The notes: generated from the letters alone by a model not told the origin. Shown: positions 10,647 through 18,740, counted from the first letter of the stretch. The stretch: DNA of 64,000 nt from Lachnospira sp. UBA3790 (GCA_002369135.1 DFEY01000001.1:1-64000); one strand, 5' to 3'. A program made the numbers and translations.

Positions 10647-10675
10647 ATAATACACTAAAATAGCAATTTTTTCAA
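10647..10675 (-). promoter_or_regulatory. dnaA promoter
   Basis: Minus-strand TTGAAA (10670-10675) and TATTAT (10647-10652) are separated by 17 bp. The start would be near 10640, giving a leader of about 44 nt that begins with the hairpin. Confidence 0.6.
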
Positions 10676-10790
10676 TAATATTATAATTATAATAGGAAGA
10701 AACTAGTAACAAAAAAACAGCCGTTTGATTTACATAATAACAGTAATTGGTATACATAAAATGGTTGCAAATAATAACCAAAATCAAGAG

Positions 10791-10957
10791 TTATTGACAT
10801 AAATTAACGAAAATCAGTTAAAAATCCGATAAAATAAACATATTTTTATTAACTTATTGACATTTTATTGACAGAATGTATATAACCTTAACCAATTTAT
10901 GTAAAATTATGTAAATTATTGGCTAAAATCCAGTATTTTATTGAAAAATGTCAACAA
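10791..10957. repeat. Cluster of TTATTGACA-type DnaA-box candidates
   Basis: Exact TTATTGACA occurs at 10791-10799, 10854-10862 and 10865-10873. Related copies are TTATTAACT at 10846, TTATTGAAA at 10938, and the inverted TGTCAACAA at 10949-10957. The consensus TTATTRACA matches the array in the dnaA-dnaN gap. Confidence 0.6.
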
Positions 10958-11066
10958 GTCACAAAAAATATGTGATTTTTGATAAATTACTTCTGCTTTT
11001 GGGTGAATGAGTTCTTTGGCGAAGCCACCTGATCTTAAAAAAATGTATATATATAGTAAAAAATCA

Positions 11067-11095
11067 TTGAAAAATATAGCAAAGTATGGTTTAAT
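11067..11095 (+). promoter_or_regulatory. rpmH promoter (candidate)
   Basis: TTGAAA (11067-11072) and TTTAAT (11090-11095) are spaced by 17 bp, about 75 bp before the rpmH start. The -10 box is weak, so this is only the best candidate in the gap. Confidence 0.4.
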
Positions 11096-11170
11096 TGATA
11101 ACTAGCTACGAATTCTTACATTTATATAGTAAAGATGTTTTGCTATTAATAATGAAGGAGGTAAATTGTT

Positions 11171-11305
11171 ATGAAGATGACTTTTCAACCAAAGAAAAGA
11201 CAGAGATCAAAAGAACATGGTTTTAGAAAAAGAATGAGAACAGCTGGTGGACGTAAAGTCCTAGCTTCAAGAAGAGCTAAAGGTAGAAAGAAAATATCAG
11301 CTTAA
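11171..11305 (+). CDS. rpmH: 50S ribosomal protein L34
   Basis: A 44-residue, very basic protein starting MKMTFQPKKRQRSKEHGFRK and continuing RMRTAGGRKVLASRRAKGRKK, the full bL34 pattern. An AAGGAGG site lies 8 bp before the ATG. It is the first gene of the rightward rpmH-rnpA-yidD-yidC-jag-mnmE group and is followed by an intrinsic hairpin, which probably lowers expression of rnpA relative to rpmH. Confidence 0.98.
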   Translation: MKMTFQPKKRQRSKEHGFRKRMRTAGGRKVLASRRAKGRKKISA

Positions 11306-11339
11306 GGTCACATTCTAAGAAATGTGACCTTTTCTTTTT
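11304..11339 (+). terminator. Hairpin between rpmH and rnpA
   Basis: GGTCACATT (11306-11314) pairs with AATGTGACC (11321-11329) around a 6-base loop, followed by TTTTCTTTTT. The rnpA ribosome site comes right after, so this is likely a partial terminator. Confidence 0.75.
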
Positions 11340-11350
11340 GAGGGAGTATT

Positions 11351-11686
11351 ATGAAAAATTCTTTGAAAAAGAATGAGGACTTTAAGAAAGTCTTCGACGA
11401 AAAGAAGTCATGTGCTAATAAGTATTTAATCTTATACTACAAAAGAAACGGATTAGACGTTAACAGATTAGGTATCCAGGTAAGTAAAAAAGTAGGAAAT
11501 AGCGTAGTAAGACATCGCCTAAGTAGACTCATTCGTGAAAGTTTTAGATTAAATGAAAACAGTTTTAAGCACGGCTTAGATTTGGTAGTAATCGCAAGAG
11601 GCGATGCTAAGGGTAAAACCTACAAAGAGATTGAAGATGCCCTACTTCACTTGGGCAAGCAATCACGTATTTTGTCTGAAAACTAG
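11351..11686 (+). CDS. rnpA: Ribonuclease P protein component
   Basis: A 111-residue basic protein that binds the catalytic RNase P RNA and helps mature tRNA 5' ends. The family signature is visible as RLGIQVSKKVGNSVVRHRLSRLIRESFR (residues about 38-65, the RNR motif). It sits directly after rpmH as in most bacteria. A 143-bp gap with paired hairpins separates it from yidD. Confidence 0.96.
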   Translation: MKNSLKKNEDFKKVFDEKKSCANKYLILYYKRNGLDVNRLGIQVSKKVGNSVVRHRLSRLIRESFRLNENSFKHGLDLVVIARGDAKGKTYKEIEDALLHLGKQSRILSEN

Positions 11687-11714
11687 GTGGTAGTTTTTAT
11701 ATTCAAAATATAAG

Positions 11715-11789
11715 ACTGATTAAAAACCGGACGAGCAGAGCTGGATAATCAGTAGCAAGTTTTGCAGATAAGGTTGAGCAAAATCTTGC
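11715..11789 (+). other. Two adjacent hairpins in the rnpA-yidD gap
   Basis: ACTGATTA (11715-11722) pairs with TAATCAGT (11746-11753). GCAAGTTTTGC (11755-11765) pairs with GCAAAATCTTGC (11778-11789) with one bulged T. Neither is followed by a T run, so they are not simple terminators. They may be an mRNA processing site or a structured leader of yidD. Confidence 0.4.
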
Positions 11790-11829
11790 AACACGTAAAT
11801 TTGAAGATAAACCTTTTTGTATAGAAGAA

Positions 11830-12069
11830 ATGAAAATTTTAAAAATGATAAAAAAAGGAATTAGTTTCCTTTTGATCGGATTTATAAAATTTTATAAAAA
11901 AGCAATATCACCATATACACGTAGCAAATGCAGATATATACCTACGTGTTCTTCTTATGCAATAGAGGCTATACAAAAATATGGACCGTTCAAAGGATTA
12001 CGTTTAGCAATAAAAAGAATTGCAAGATGTAATCCTTTGCACGAGGGCGGATACGACCCAGTTCCTTAA
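11830..12069 (+). CDS. yidD: Membrane protein insertion efficiency factor YidD
   Basis: A 79-residue protein of the YidD (DUF37) family with the diagnostic YKKAISPYTRSKCRYIPTCSSYAIEAI and RIARCNPLHEGGYDPVP segments, including three cysteines. It is thought to assist YidC-dependent insertion of inner-membrane proteins. It ends 11 bp before yidC. A downstream ATG five codons in is an alternative start. Confidence 0.95.
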   Translation: MKILKMIKKGISFLLIGFIKFYKKAISPYTRSKCRYIPTCSSYAIEAIQKYGPFKGLRLAIKRIARCNPLHEGGYDPVP

Positions 12070-12080
12070 GGAGGTAAAAA

Positions 12081-13346
12081 TTGTTTTTATATAACAACCC
12101 ATTAGTAAAAGGTTTAGCTAGTCTTATGGGATACATTATGGAGGGAATCTATTTTGTGTTCTCTCATATGGGATTTTATGACATTGGACTTTGCATTATT
12201 GTATTTACAATTGTAATCAGAATGTTCTTGCTTCCAATGCAGGTTAAGCAACAGAAATTCTCAAAGCTTAATGCCATAATGTCACCAGAGATTAAAGCTA
12301 TCCAAGATAAGTACAAAGGTAAAAAAGATCAAGAAACACAAATGAAGCAGCAGGCTGAGATTAAGGAAGTATATGCTAAGTATGGTACTTCTCCTACTGG
12401 TAGTTGCTTACAGCTATTAATCCAGATGCCTATCCTTTTTGCTTTGTATGCAGTAATCAGAGATATTCCACAGTATGTAACATCCGTAAAGAGTACATAC
12501 GAGCATTACATTATAAAATTAACTACTGCACAGGTAGATGAATACTTTGGATCAAAAGCTATTCTTGGAAAAGAGTACGTCAAAGGTAAATTATCAGGTG
12601 CGCAGTTAAGTGGTGGACAGATTAAAAATTGTATCGCTGCTATGACAGGAACAAACTCAACTGGAAAAACTCTTTCACTAGCACACAATCACACACTAAG
12701 ACAGTTGCTTGATAATGTTCACAATGAGTACTCAAACATTATGAGTTCAATGAATAAGTTCTGTGGTTTGTTGATCGGTGATTCACCATCTACAAATATC
12801 AAAGGACAGGCTATTGGCATTATCATTGCAGGTATTGCTCTTCCAGTTTTATCTGGTGTATTCCAGTTTGTCAGTGTTCAGCTTACAACTAGAATGAACA
12901 AGAACAATGCTGCAGCAGATGTTCCAGGAATGGGCGGCTCAATGAAGATTATGAACTTCATTATGCCAATCTTTTCAATCTACATGTGTTACATTCTTCC
13001 AGTAGGTATCGGTATTTACTGGTGTATTGGTTCACTTGTTATGATGGTACAGCAGCTATGTATCAACAAGTACCTAGACAAAAAAGGAATGGACGTAATT
13101 ATAGAAGAGAACAGAAAGAAAGCTGCTAAGAAGGCTGAGAGAAAGAAAGCTAGAAAAGGCATCTACAGAGAAAACGTTATTGATGCAGCTCAGAACAAAG
13201 CTAAAGCTAAAGATGAAGGCGGAATGAGCGCAGCTGAAAAAGAAGCTAAAGTTCAAAAGGCCAAGGAGGCTGCGGCAAAGAAACAGGGTTCACTTGCAGC
13301 TAAAGCAAACTTAGTAAGCGACTATAATAAGAAGAACGATAAATAA
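12081..13346 (+). CDS. yidC: Membrane protein insertase YidC/OxaA
   Basis: A 421-residue insertase of the short Gram-positive type, without the large periplasmic domain of E. coli YidC. The first segment (about residues 10-60) ends in a typical LLPMQVKQQKFSKLNAIMSPEIKAIQDKYK cytoplasmic hairpin. Further membrane spans are near 105-125, 250-275, 300-320 and 325-345. The last 80 residues are highly basic (KKAAKKAERKKARKG), suited to ribosome contact. The start is TTG with GGAGG six bases upstream. A roughly 120-residue polar loop lies between the second and third spans. Confidence 0.95.
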   Translation: MFLYNNPLVKGLASLMGYIMEGIYFVFSHMGFYDIGLCIIVFTIVIRMFLLPMQVKQQKFSKLNAIMSPEIKAIQDKYKGKKDQETQMKQQAEIKEVYAKYGTSPTGSCLQLLIQMPILFALYAVIRDIPQYVTSVKSTYEHYIIKLTTAQVDEYFGSKAILGKEYVKGKLSGAQLSGGQIKNCIAAMTGTNSTGKTLSLAHNHTLRQLLDNVHNEYSNIMSSMNKFCGLLIGDSPSTNIKGQAIGIIIAGIALPVLSGVFQFVSVQLTTRMNKNNAAADVPGMGGSMKIMNFIMPIFSIYMCYILPVGIGIYWCIGSLVMMVQQLCINKYLDKKGMDVIIEENRKKAAKKAERKKARKGIYRENVIDAAQNKAKAKDEGGMSAAEKEAKVQKAKEAAAKKQGSLAAKANLVSDYNKKNDK

Positions 13347-13362
13347 TATAGAGGAGAAAAAA

Positions 13363-13992
13363 ATGGATTACAAAAATTTCGAAGGAAAAAATGTAGATGA
13401 TGCTATCACTAATGCTTGTCAGGAGCTAGGCATCACATCAGATAAATTAGATTATGAAGTTGTGGAAGAAGGCGGAAGCGGATTCCTAGGACTAGGAAAA
13501 AAGGCAGCTGTCATCAAAGCTAGAAAGAAAGGCGACGTAGACGAGATTGCAGCAGACTTCCTAAACAAAGTCTTTGACGCAATGGAACTAACAGTAAAGC
13601 TTGATGTAAATGTGGAAGATCAAGACAATGAGCAGACAATCAACATTGATATTGTGGGCGATGACATGGGCGTTTTGATTGGTAAACGTGGACAGACACT
13701 TGATTCACTTCAGTATCTTACAAGTTTGATTGTTAACAAAGAGTCAGATGACAAATTCTCAAGAGTTAGACTTGATACAGAAAACTACAGAGAAAGAAGA
13801 CAGCAGACTCTAGAAAATCTTGCAAAGAACATTGCAAAGAAAGTAAAGAGAATTAAAAAGCCAGTAGCGCTTGAGCCAATGAATCCTTATGAGAGAAGAA
13901 TCATTCACTCAGCACTTCAGGATGATAAGTACTGCACTACTCGCTCAGAGGGAGAAGAACCATACAGACATGTAGTAGTTGTTCTTAAATAA
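13363..13992 (+). CDS. jag: RNA-binding protein Jag/KhpB (Jag_N, KH, R3H)
   Basis: A 209-residue protein with an N-terminal Jag domain (residues 1-50, GGSGFLGLGKKAAVIKARKK), a KH domain (about 80-135, GVLIGKRGQTLDSLQYL) and a C-terminal R3H domain (NPYERRIIHSALQ). In streptococci the homologue KhpB/EloR partners KhpA and affects cell elongation. It follows yidC closely and precedes mnmE by 7 bp. Confidence 0.95.
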   Translation: MDYKNFEGKNVDDAITNACQELGITSDKLDYEVVEEGGSGFLGLGKKAAVIKARKKGDVDEIAADFLNKVFDAMELTVKLDVNVEDQDNEQTINIDIVGDDMGVLIGKRGQTLDSLQYLTSLIVNKESDDKFSRVRLDTENYRERRQQTLENLAKNIAKKVKRIKKPVALEPMNPYERRIIHSALQDDKYCTTRSEGEEPYRHVVVVLK

Positions 13993-13999
13993 TAAGAAA

Positions 14000-15373
14000 A
14001 TGACTTATGAAACTATAGTAGCTATCTCTACTGCCCCAGGTGCTTCGGGTATTGGAATTATTCGAATAAGCGGTCAGGATGCAATTGAGATAGCCGACAA
14101 AGTATTTAAATCATATAAAGAAATTAAGCTAGCCGATGTGGATACACACACGGCTAGTTTTGGCTGTATAAAAGATGGCGACAAAGTAATTGATGAAGTT
14201 CTAGTTTTGGTTATGAAAGACGGCAAATCCTTCACCGGAGAAAACACTGTTGAGATTAACTGCCATGGAGGAATGTTAATATTAACTAAAGTGCTAGATT
14301 TAGTTATCAAGGCTGGAGCTAGACCTGCAGAGCCGGGTGAGTTTACAAAGCGAGCTTTCTTAAATGGAAAGATGGATTTATCACAAGCTGAGGCTGTGAT
14401 GGATTTGATTAACGCAAAAAATGATTTTGCACACTCTAGTGCCGTGAAACAATTAAAGGGAAATGTTTCAGACAAGATTAAGGAACTTCGTGCAGAGATC
14501 ATTTACCACATTGCTTTTATCGAATCAGCATTGGATGATCCGGAGCACATAAGTATTGATGGATACTCTGAAAAGATAAAAGAGACTGTAGAAAAAGAGC
14601 TAGAAGAAATAAAGAAATTAATCGATAGCTTCGACAACGGCCGCGTGGCAAAAGAAGGAATAAAAACTGTAATACTAGGAAAGCCAAATGCAGGAAAGTC
14701 TTCTCTTCTTAACTTGTTGTTAGGCGAGGAACGCGCAATCGTAACAGAGATAGAAGGAACTACTCGTGATACATTAGAGGAATACATTAACTTCAACGGC
14801 CTAAGTCTTAATATAGTAGATACAGCTGGCATTCGTGAGTCGGATGATAAGGTTGAGCAGATTGGAGTTGAGAAAGCAAAAGAGATGGCTGAAGATGCCG
14901 ACCTGATTTTATACGTGGTCGATGGGCAAAAAGATTTGGATGAAAACGACAGACAGATTATCGATATTATAAAAGATAAGCAGGCGATTGTTTTGGTTAA
15001 CAAAACCGATCTTGATATGACAGTTAATATAGAAGAAATAAAATCTTTGTCGGGGCTTGATGTTATACTCTTCTCCGCCAAAGAAGGAACAGGTCTTGAT
15101 CAGTTAGAGGCAGACATTCGTCAGAAGTTCTACGAGGGCAAAGTTACACTAAACGATCAAGTCTACATTACAAACGCCCGCCACAAAGAATGTTTAGACT
15201 CAGCTTACAAGAGTTTGGAAAATGTTTTAGATTCGGTTAGCAAAGATTTGCCGGAGGACTTCTACTCTATCGACTTGATGGACGCTTATGAGAAATTGGG
15301 ACTAATCATTGGTGAGAGCGTGGAGGATGATTTGGCAAACGAGATTTTCTCGAAGTTCTGCATGGGAAAATAA
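14000..15373 (+). CDS. mnmE: tRNA uridine-5-carboxymethylaminomethyl modification GTPase MnmE
   Basis: A 457-residue GTPase that, with MnmG, modifies the wobble uridine of certain tRNAs. It has the N-terminal THF-binding domain, then a G domain inserted in the helical domain: G1 GKPNAGKS (227-234), G2 TTRDT (254-258), G3 DTAG (274-277) and G4 NKTD. It ends in the catalytic-type C-x-G-K motif (FCMGK). The start is the ATG giving MTYETIVAIS, not the upstream in-frame codon inside jag. Its last 30 bp are duplicated just beyond the stop. Confidence 0.97.
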   Translation: MTYETIVAISTAPGASGIGIIRISGQDAIEIADKVFKSYKEIKLADVDTHTASFGCIKDGDKVIDEVLVLVMKDGKSFTGENTVEINCHGGMLILTKVLDLVIKAGARPAEPGEFTKRAFLNGKMDLSQAEAVMDLINAKNDFAHSSAVKQLKGNVSDKIKELRAEIIYHIAFIESALDDPEHISIDGYSEKIKETVEKELEEIKKLIDSFDNGRVAKEGIKTVILGKPNAGKSSLLNLLLGEERAIVTEIEGTTRDTLEEYINFNGLSLNIVDTAGIRESDDKVEQIGVEKAKEMAEDADLILYVVDGQKDLDENDRQIIDIIKDKQAIVLVNKTDLDMTVNIEEIKSLSGLDVILFSAKEGTGLDQLEADIRQKFYEGKVTLNDQVYITNARHKECLDSAYKSLENVLDSVSKDLPEDFYSIDLMDAYEKLGLIIGESVEDDLANEIFSKFCMGK

Positions 15374-15411
15374 ATAATAAATTTTCTCGAGGTTCTGTAT
15401 GGGAAAATAAA
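15344..15411. repeat. Direct duplication of the mnmE 3' end
   Basis: The last 30 bp of mnmE including its stop (15344-15373) recur at 15381-15410 with two transitions and a 7-bp spacer, an offset of 37 bp. The 3' end of mnmE (trmE/thdF) is a known integration site for SGI1-family islands in enterobacteria, so an attachment-site scar is possible. Confidence 0.85.
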
Positions 15412-15447
15412 ACTTTTAAGAAAATTTATTTCAATAATATAATGTAT

Positions 15448-15492
15448 AAAAAAGAAATTGTGTTATAATCTTATAGCATAATTTCTTTTTTT
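15448..15492 (+). terminator. Long hairpin between mnmE and mnmG
   Basis: Left arm 15448-15466 pairs with right arm 15473-15491 around a 6-base loop, about 19 bp including wobble pairs. It ends in a T run, and the mnmG ribosome site follows directly. Confidence 0.7.
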
Positions 15493-15505
15493 ATAGGAGA
15501 GACAC

Positions 15506-17380
15506 ATGGGCAAAGTTGTTGAACAACATGATGTCGTGATTGTGGGTGCGGGCCACGCTGGATGCGAGGCGGCGCTAGCTTCTGCACGACTTGGAATGGA
15601 CACTATCGTTTTTACTATTAGTATCGATAGTGTTGCTTTGATGCCATGTAATCCTAATATTGGAGGAACATCTAAGGGACACTTAGTGCGCGAGGTAGAT
15701 GCACTAGGTGGAGAGATGGGTAAAAATATTGATAAGACTTTTATTCAGTCTAAGATGTTAAACAAGTCCAAGGGTCCTGCTGTTCACTCACTTCGTGCAC
15801 AGGCAGACAAGCATGACTACACACGCGAGATGCGTAAAACTCTAGAAAACACGGACAATTTGACAATCAAGCAGGCTGAAGTTTCAGATATATTGGTGGA
15901 AGATGGTGTGATAAAAGGCGTTAAGACTACTACCGGCGCTACTTACTATGCGAAATCTGTTGTGTTAGCAACAGGTGTATACTTGAAAGCTAAATGTATC
16001 CACGGCGACGTTTGCCAAGAGACTGGGCCAAATGGTTTGGCCGCTGCCAATTATTTGACGCAGTCGCTTATAGATAATGGAATTGAGATGAGAAGATTTA
16101 AGACAGGTACTCCTGCCCGCGTGGATAAGAGGACTGTTGACTTTAGTAAGATGGAGGAACAATTTGGCGATGAGCGAATTGTGCCATTCTCTTTTACTAC
16201 TGATCCAGAGAGTATCCAGAAGGACCAGGTGTCTTGCTGGCTTACATATACAAACGAAGAGACGCACGAGATTATTAAAGAAAACATTGAGCGCTCTCCC
16301 CTATTTTCAGGGATGATAGAAGGAACGGGTCCTAGGTACTGCCCTTCTATTGAGGACAAAGTTGTTAAGTTTGCAGACAAAAACAGACATCAGGTTTTCA
16401 TTGAGCCTGAGGGATTATATACAAATGAAATGTACTTGGGCGGAATGTCGTCTTCTTTGCCGGAGGATGTTCAGTACGCGATGTACCACACTGTGCCAGG
16501 ACTTGAGAATGCAAAGATTGTTCGTAACGCATACGCTATTGAGTACGACTGCATCGAGTATGGACAGTTGCTCCCAGACCTAGAGTTCAAAGCGGTTAAG
16601 GGACTGTTCAGTGCTGGGCAATTTAATGGAAGTTCAGGCTACGAGGAAGCTGCAGCGCAGGGAATCGTGGCTGGTATAAATGCAGTAAAATACGCCCGCG
16701 GCGAAGAAACATTAGTGATTGATAGATCGCGCGGATACATTGGCGTGTTGATAGACGACCTTGTGACAAAGGAAAGTCATGAGCCATACAGAATGATGAC
16801 ATCGCGCGCGGAGTATAGATTATTACTTCGTCAGGACAATGCAGATTTAAGACTTACTCCGTTAGGATATGAAGTTGGTCTTATTTCTAAAGAGCGCTAC
16901 GAATCTGTGGTGGCAAAGGAAAAGGCTATTGAAAAGGAAATCGCTCGACTTGAGGAAACTTATGTGGGCGCAAACAAGAAAGTTCAAAAGGTTCTAGAGA
17001 AGTTAGAAAGTACTACTTTAAAGACTGCCACTTCTTTGGCAGAGCTTATTAGAAGACCTGAACTTGATTATGAGAAGATAAAAGAACTAGATAAAGAGCG
17101 CTCAGAGCTTCCAGAAGATGTTAAAGAGCAGGTAAACATCAATATAAAGTATTCTGGCTACATTGAGAGGCAGAAAAAACAGGTAGAAAACTTCAAAAAG
17201 ATAGAGAGTAAGAAAATTCCTGAAGATCTAGATTATGATGATGTAATTAGTCTTCGTATCGAGGCTAGACAAAAGTTGAAGAAATATAGACCAATTAATA
17301 TTGGACAAGCATCAAGAATATCTGGTGTATCACCAGCGGATATTTCAGTGCTACTCATCTATATGGAACAGAAAAAATAG
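15506..17380 (+). CDS. mnmG: tRNA uridine-5-carboxymethylaminomethyl modification enzyme MnmG (GidA)
   Basis: A 624-residue FAD enzyme, the partner of MnmE. It has the dinucleotide-binding motif GAGHAG (14-19), the CNPNIGGTSKGHLVREVDALGG segment, the HGDVCQETGPNG region, and the conserved YDCIEYGQLLPDLEFK and LFSAGQFNGSSGYEEAAAQG signatures. The C-terminal helical domain carries the GQASRISGVSPADISVLLI motif. A TAGGAGAG site precedes the ATG. Confidence 0.97.
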   Translation: MGKVVEQHDVVIVGAGHAGCEAALASARLGMDTIVFTISIDSVALMPCNPNIGGTSKGHLVREVDALGGEMGKNIDKTFIQSKMLNKSKGPAVHSLRAQADKHDYTREMRKTLENTDNLTIKQAEVSDILVEDGVIKGVKTTTGATYYAKSVVLATGVYLKAKCIHGDVCQETGPNGLAAANYLTQSLIDNGIEMRRFKTGTPARVDKRTVDFSKMEEQFGDERIVPFSFTTDPESIQKDQVSCWLTYTNEETHEIIKENIERSPLFSGMIEGTGPRYCPSIEDKVVKFADKNRHQVFIEPEGLYTNEMYLGGMSSSLPEDVQYAMYHTVPGLENAKIVRNAYAIEYDCIEYGQLLPDLEFKAVKGLFSAGQFNGSSGYEEAAAQGIVAGINAVKYARGEETLVIDRSRGYIGVLIDDLVTKESHEPYRMMTSRAEYRLLLRQDNADLRLTPLGYEVGLISKERYESVVAKEKAIEKEIARLEETYVGANKKVQKVLEKLESTTLKTATSLAELIRRPELDYEKIKELDKERSELPEDVKEQVNINIKYSGYIERQKKQVENFKKIESKKIPEDLDYDDVISLRIEARQKLKKYRPINIGQASRISGVSPADISVLLIYMEQKK

Positions 17381-17397
17381 GTTTTTATAATCTAAAG

Positions 17398-17452
17398 TTA
17401 TGTAAACCGTTTAATTTTTAACAATAGAGCGATATGCAATATTATGTAAACC
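17398..17452 (+). repeat. Two direct copies of TTATGTAAACC upstream of rsmG
   Basis: Identical 11-mers lie at 17398-17408 and 17442-17452 in the 89-bp mnmG-rsmG gap. The same word occurs again after parA (19714-19724), and its 10-bp core upstream of serS and of the TagG gene. Confidence 0.55.
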
Positions 17453-17469
17453 AAGCGAGGTTCTAAGAA

Positions 17470-18189
17470 GTGGATAAAATAGGGCTTTTAGAAGAAATCC
17501 TAAAAAAACTAAATATTTCTATAGATGAAGACCAAAAACAAAAATTCTCTGACTACTACTCTCTTCTTCTGGAGAAAAACAAGGTCATGAATTTGACTAG
17601 AATCACAGACGAAGAGGAATTTATAATAAAGCATTTGGCTGATAGTCTTGTGATTAGTAAAGTGATCGAGATGAAAAATATAGAAAGTTTGATTGACGTA
17701 GGAACTGGCGCAGGATTTCCAGGAATTCCAATCAAAATAATCTATCCAAATATAAAGGCGACATTATTAGATTCTCTAGATAAAAGAGTTGGATTTCTAA
17801 AAGAAGTTATTGATAAGCTGGGCTTAAAAGATATAGTGGCGGTTCATGGACGCGCGGAAGATTTAGGACAAGATGATAATTACAGAGAAAAATATGATTT
17901 GTGCGTTTCCAGAGCTGTTGCAGACTTATCAGTATTATCGGAGTACTGCATTCCGTTTATAAAGGAACAGGGATTGTTTGTAAGTTATAAAGCCGAAGGT
18001 TCTGAAGATGAAATATACGCAGCGAGAAATGCTATAGAAACTTTGGGCTCAGGACTTGAAGGAGTTTGCACAGAACAGATTCCAGATACTGATATAAACA
18101 GACAGTTTGCAATTATAAAGAAAATCACAAAGACAGATTCTAAGTATCCTAGAAAAGCTGGAAAGCCTTCAAAGAAACCATTGAAATAA
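17470..18189 (+). CDS. rsmG: 16S rRNA (guanine(527)-N(7))-methyltransferase RsmG
   Basis: A 239-residue SAM-dependent methyltransferase (GidB). Motif I is LIDVGTGAGFPGIPIK near residues 75-90, followed by LLDSLDKRVGFL and the SRAVADLSVL segment. A basic C-terminal tail (RKAGKPSKKPLK) is typical of clostridial forms. The start is GTG. It targets m7G527 of 16S rRNA. It is preceded by two TTATGTAAACC motifs. Confidence 0.95.
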   Translation: MDKIGLLEEILKKLNISIDEDQKQKFSDYYSLLLEKNKVMNLTRITDEEEFIIKHLADSLVISKVIEMKNIESLIDVGTGAGFPGIPIKIIYPNIKATLLDSLDKRVGFLKEVIDKLGLKDIVAVHGRAEDLGQDDNYREKYDLCVSRAVADLSVLSEYCIPFIKEQGLFVSYKAEGSEDEIYAARNAIETLGSGLEGVCTEQIPDTDINRQFAIIKKITKTDSKYPRKAGKPSKKPLK

Positions 18190-18236
18190 TATTGGAGCCA
18201 TTTATAATATAGAAAAAACAAGATTAAGGAAAAGAT

Positions 18237-18740
18237 ATGATTAAGAAGTATTTAAAACACAGAAAAAAGTTGTTAGAAAATGAAATAGAAAAGGTTGAAG
18301 AATTATCTGAGATGAGCCAGGTGTCAATTAAGCAGATAGATGCCCAGATAAACAATCTTAAAAATGAGATTGATGAAAGTTCAGAAATGTTATCAGTAAG
18401 CGTTAGAAACAACATGTCTAGAAAAGCGGACGAAGTTGAACATATGGAAGATAGCAAAAAAGACACATACGATCAAATTGATAAGTATGCAAAAGAAATA
18501 GCTGAGAAAATGAAAGAACTTAAAACTATCAATGAATGTTTGAACCAGTTAGATGGCGTAAATGTTTCACGTGAAACATTTACAAAAACTCCAGAAGAAA
18601 AAGTTTCGATTGGCACCCAAACAGAAAGAATGGTTGATCAAGGATTAAAAACAAGATTAAACTTCTGCAAAGGATTGGTTGGAGTTGATGATATTAGAGC
18701 AAAGATTGAACTTGAGAAGATAATAAAAGAAATGAAATAA
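18237..18740 (+). CDS. Hypothetical coiled-coil protein containing a parS site in its gene
   Basis: A 167-residue protein I do not recognise. Residues 1-105 are almost continuous charged heptad-like sequence, predicting a long coiled coil (ENEIEKVEELSEMSQ, IDAQINNLKNEIDE, DQIDKYAKEIAEKMKELK). A perfect parS site lies in the reading frame and encodes NVSRETF. The remaining 50 residues look globular. It sits between rsmG and parA, and its only close context is chromosome segregation. There is no signal peptide or membrane segment. A structural or regulatory role in segregation is only a guess. Confidence 0.8.
   Translation: MIKKYLKHRKKLLENEIEKVEELSEMSQVSIKQIDAQINNLKNEIDESSEMLSVSVRNNMSRKADEVEHMEDSKKDTYDQIDKYAKEIAEKMKELKTINECLNQLDGVNVSRETFTKTPEEKVSIGTQTERMVDQGLKTRLNFCKGLVGVDDIRAKIELEKIIKEMK
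18563..18578. promoter_or_regulatory. parS site 1 (inside the coiled-coil gene)
   Basis: The perfect 16-bp palindrome TGTTTCACGTGAAACA matches the Bacillus-type ParB/Spo0J site and is extended on both sides by A and T into a longer palindrome. It lies inside a coding sequence. Confidence 0.95.

Larger units (their letters stand above)
10597..11170. other. Origin region, rpmH-dnaA gap
   Basis: A 574-bp AT-rich spacer between the divergent rpmH and dnaA genes, the usual main oriC position in Firmicutes. It holds the dnaA promoter and leader, a cluster of TTATTGACA-type boxes, two TTATGTAAA motifs (about 10897-10915), long AT-rich stretches suited to unwinding, and the rpmH promoter. I see no standard TTATCCACA box in it. 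No open frame here looks like a gene. Confidence 0.8.

Noticed and set aside
10581..10787. 68-codon minus-strand frame upstream of dnaA
   Set aside because: It covers the dnaA leader and promoter, is made of AT-rich low-complexity sequence and overlaps the dnaA start.
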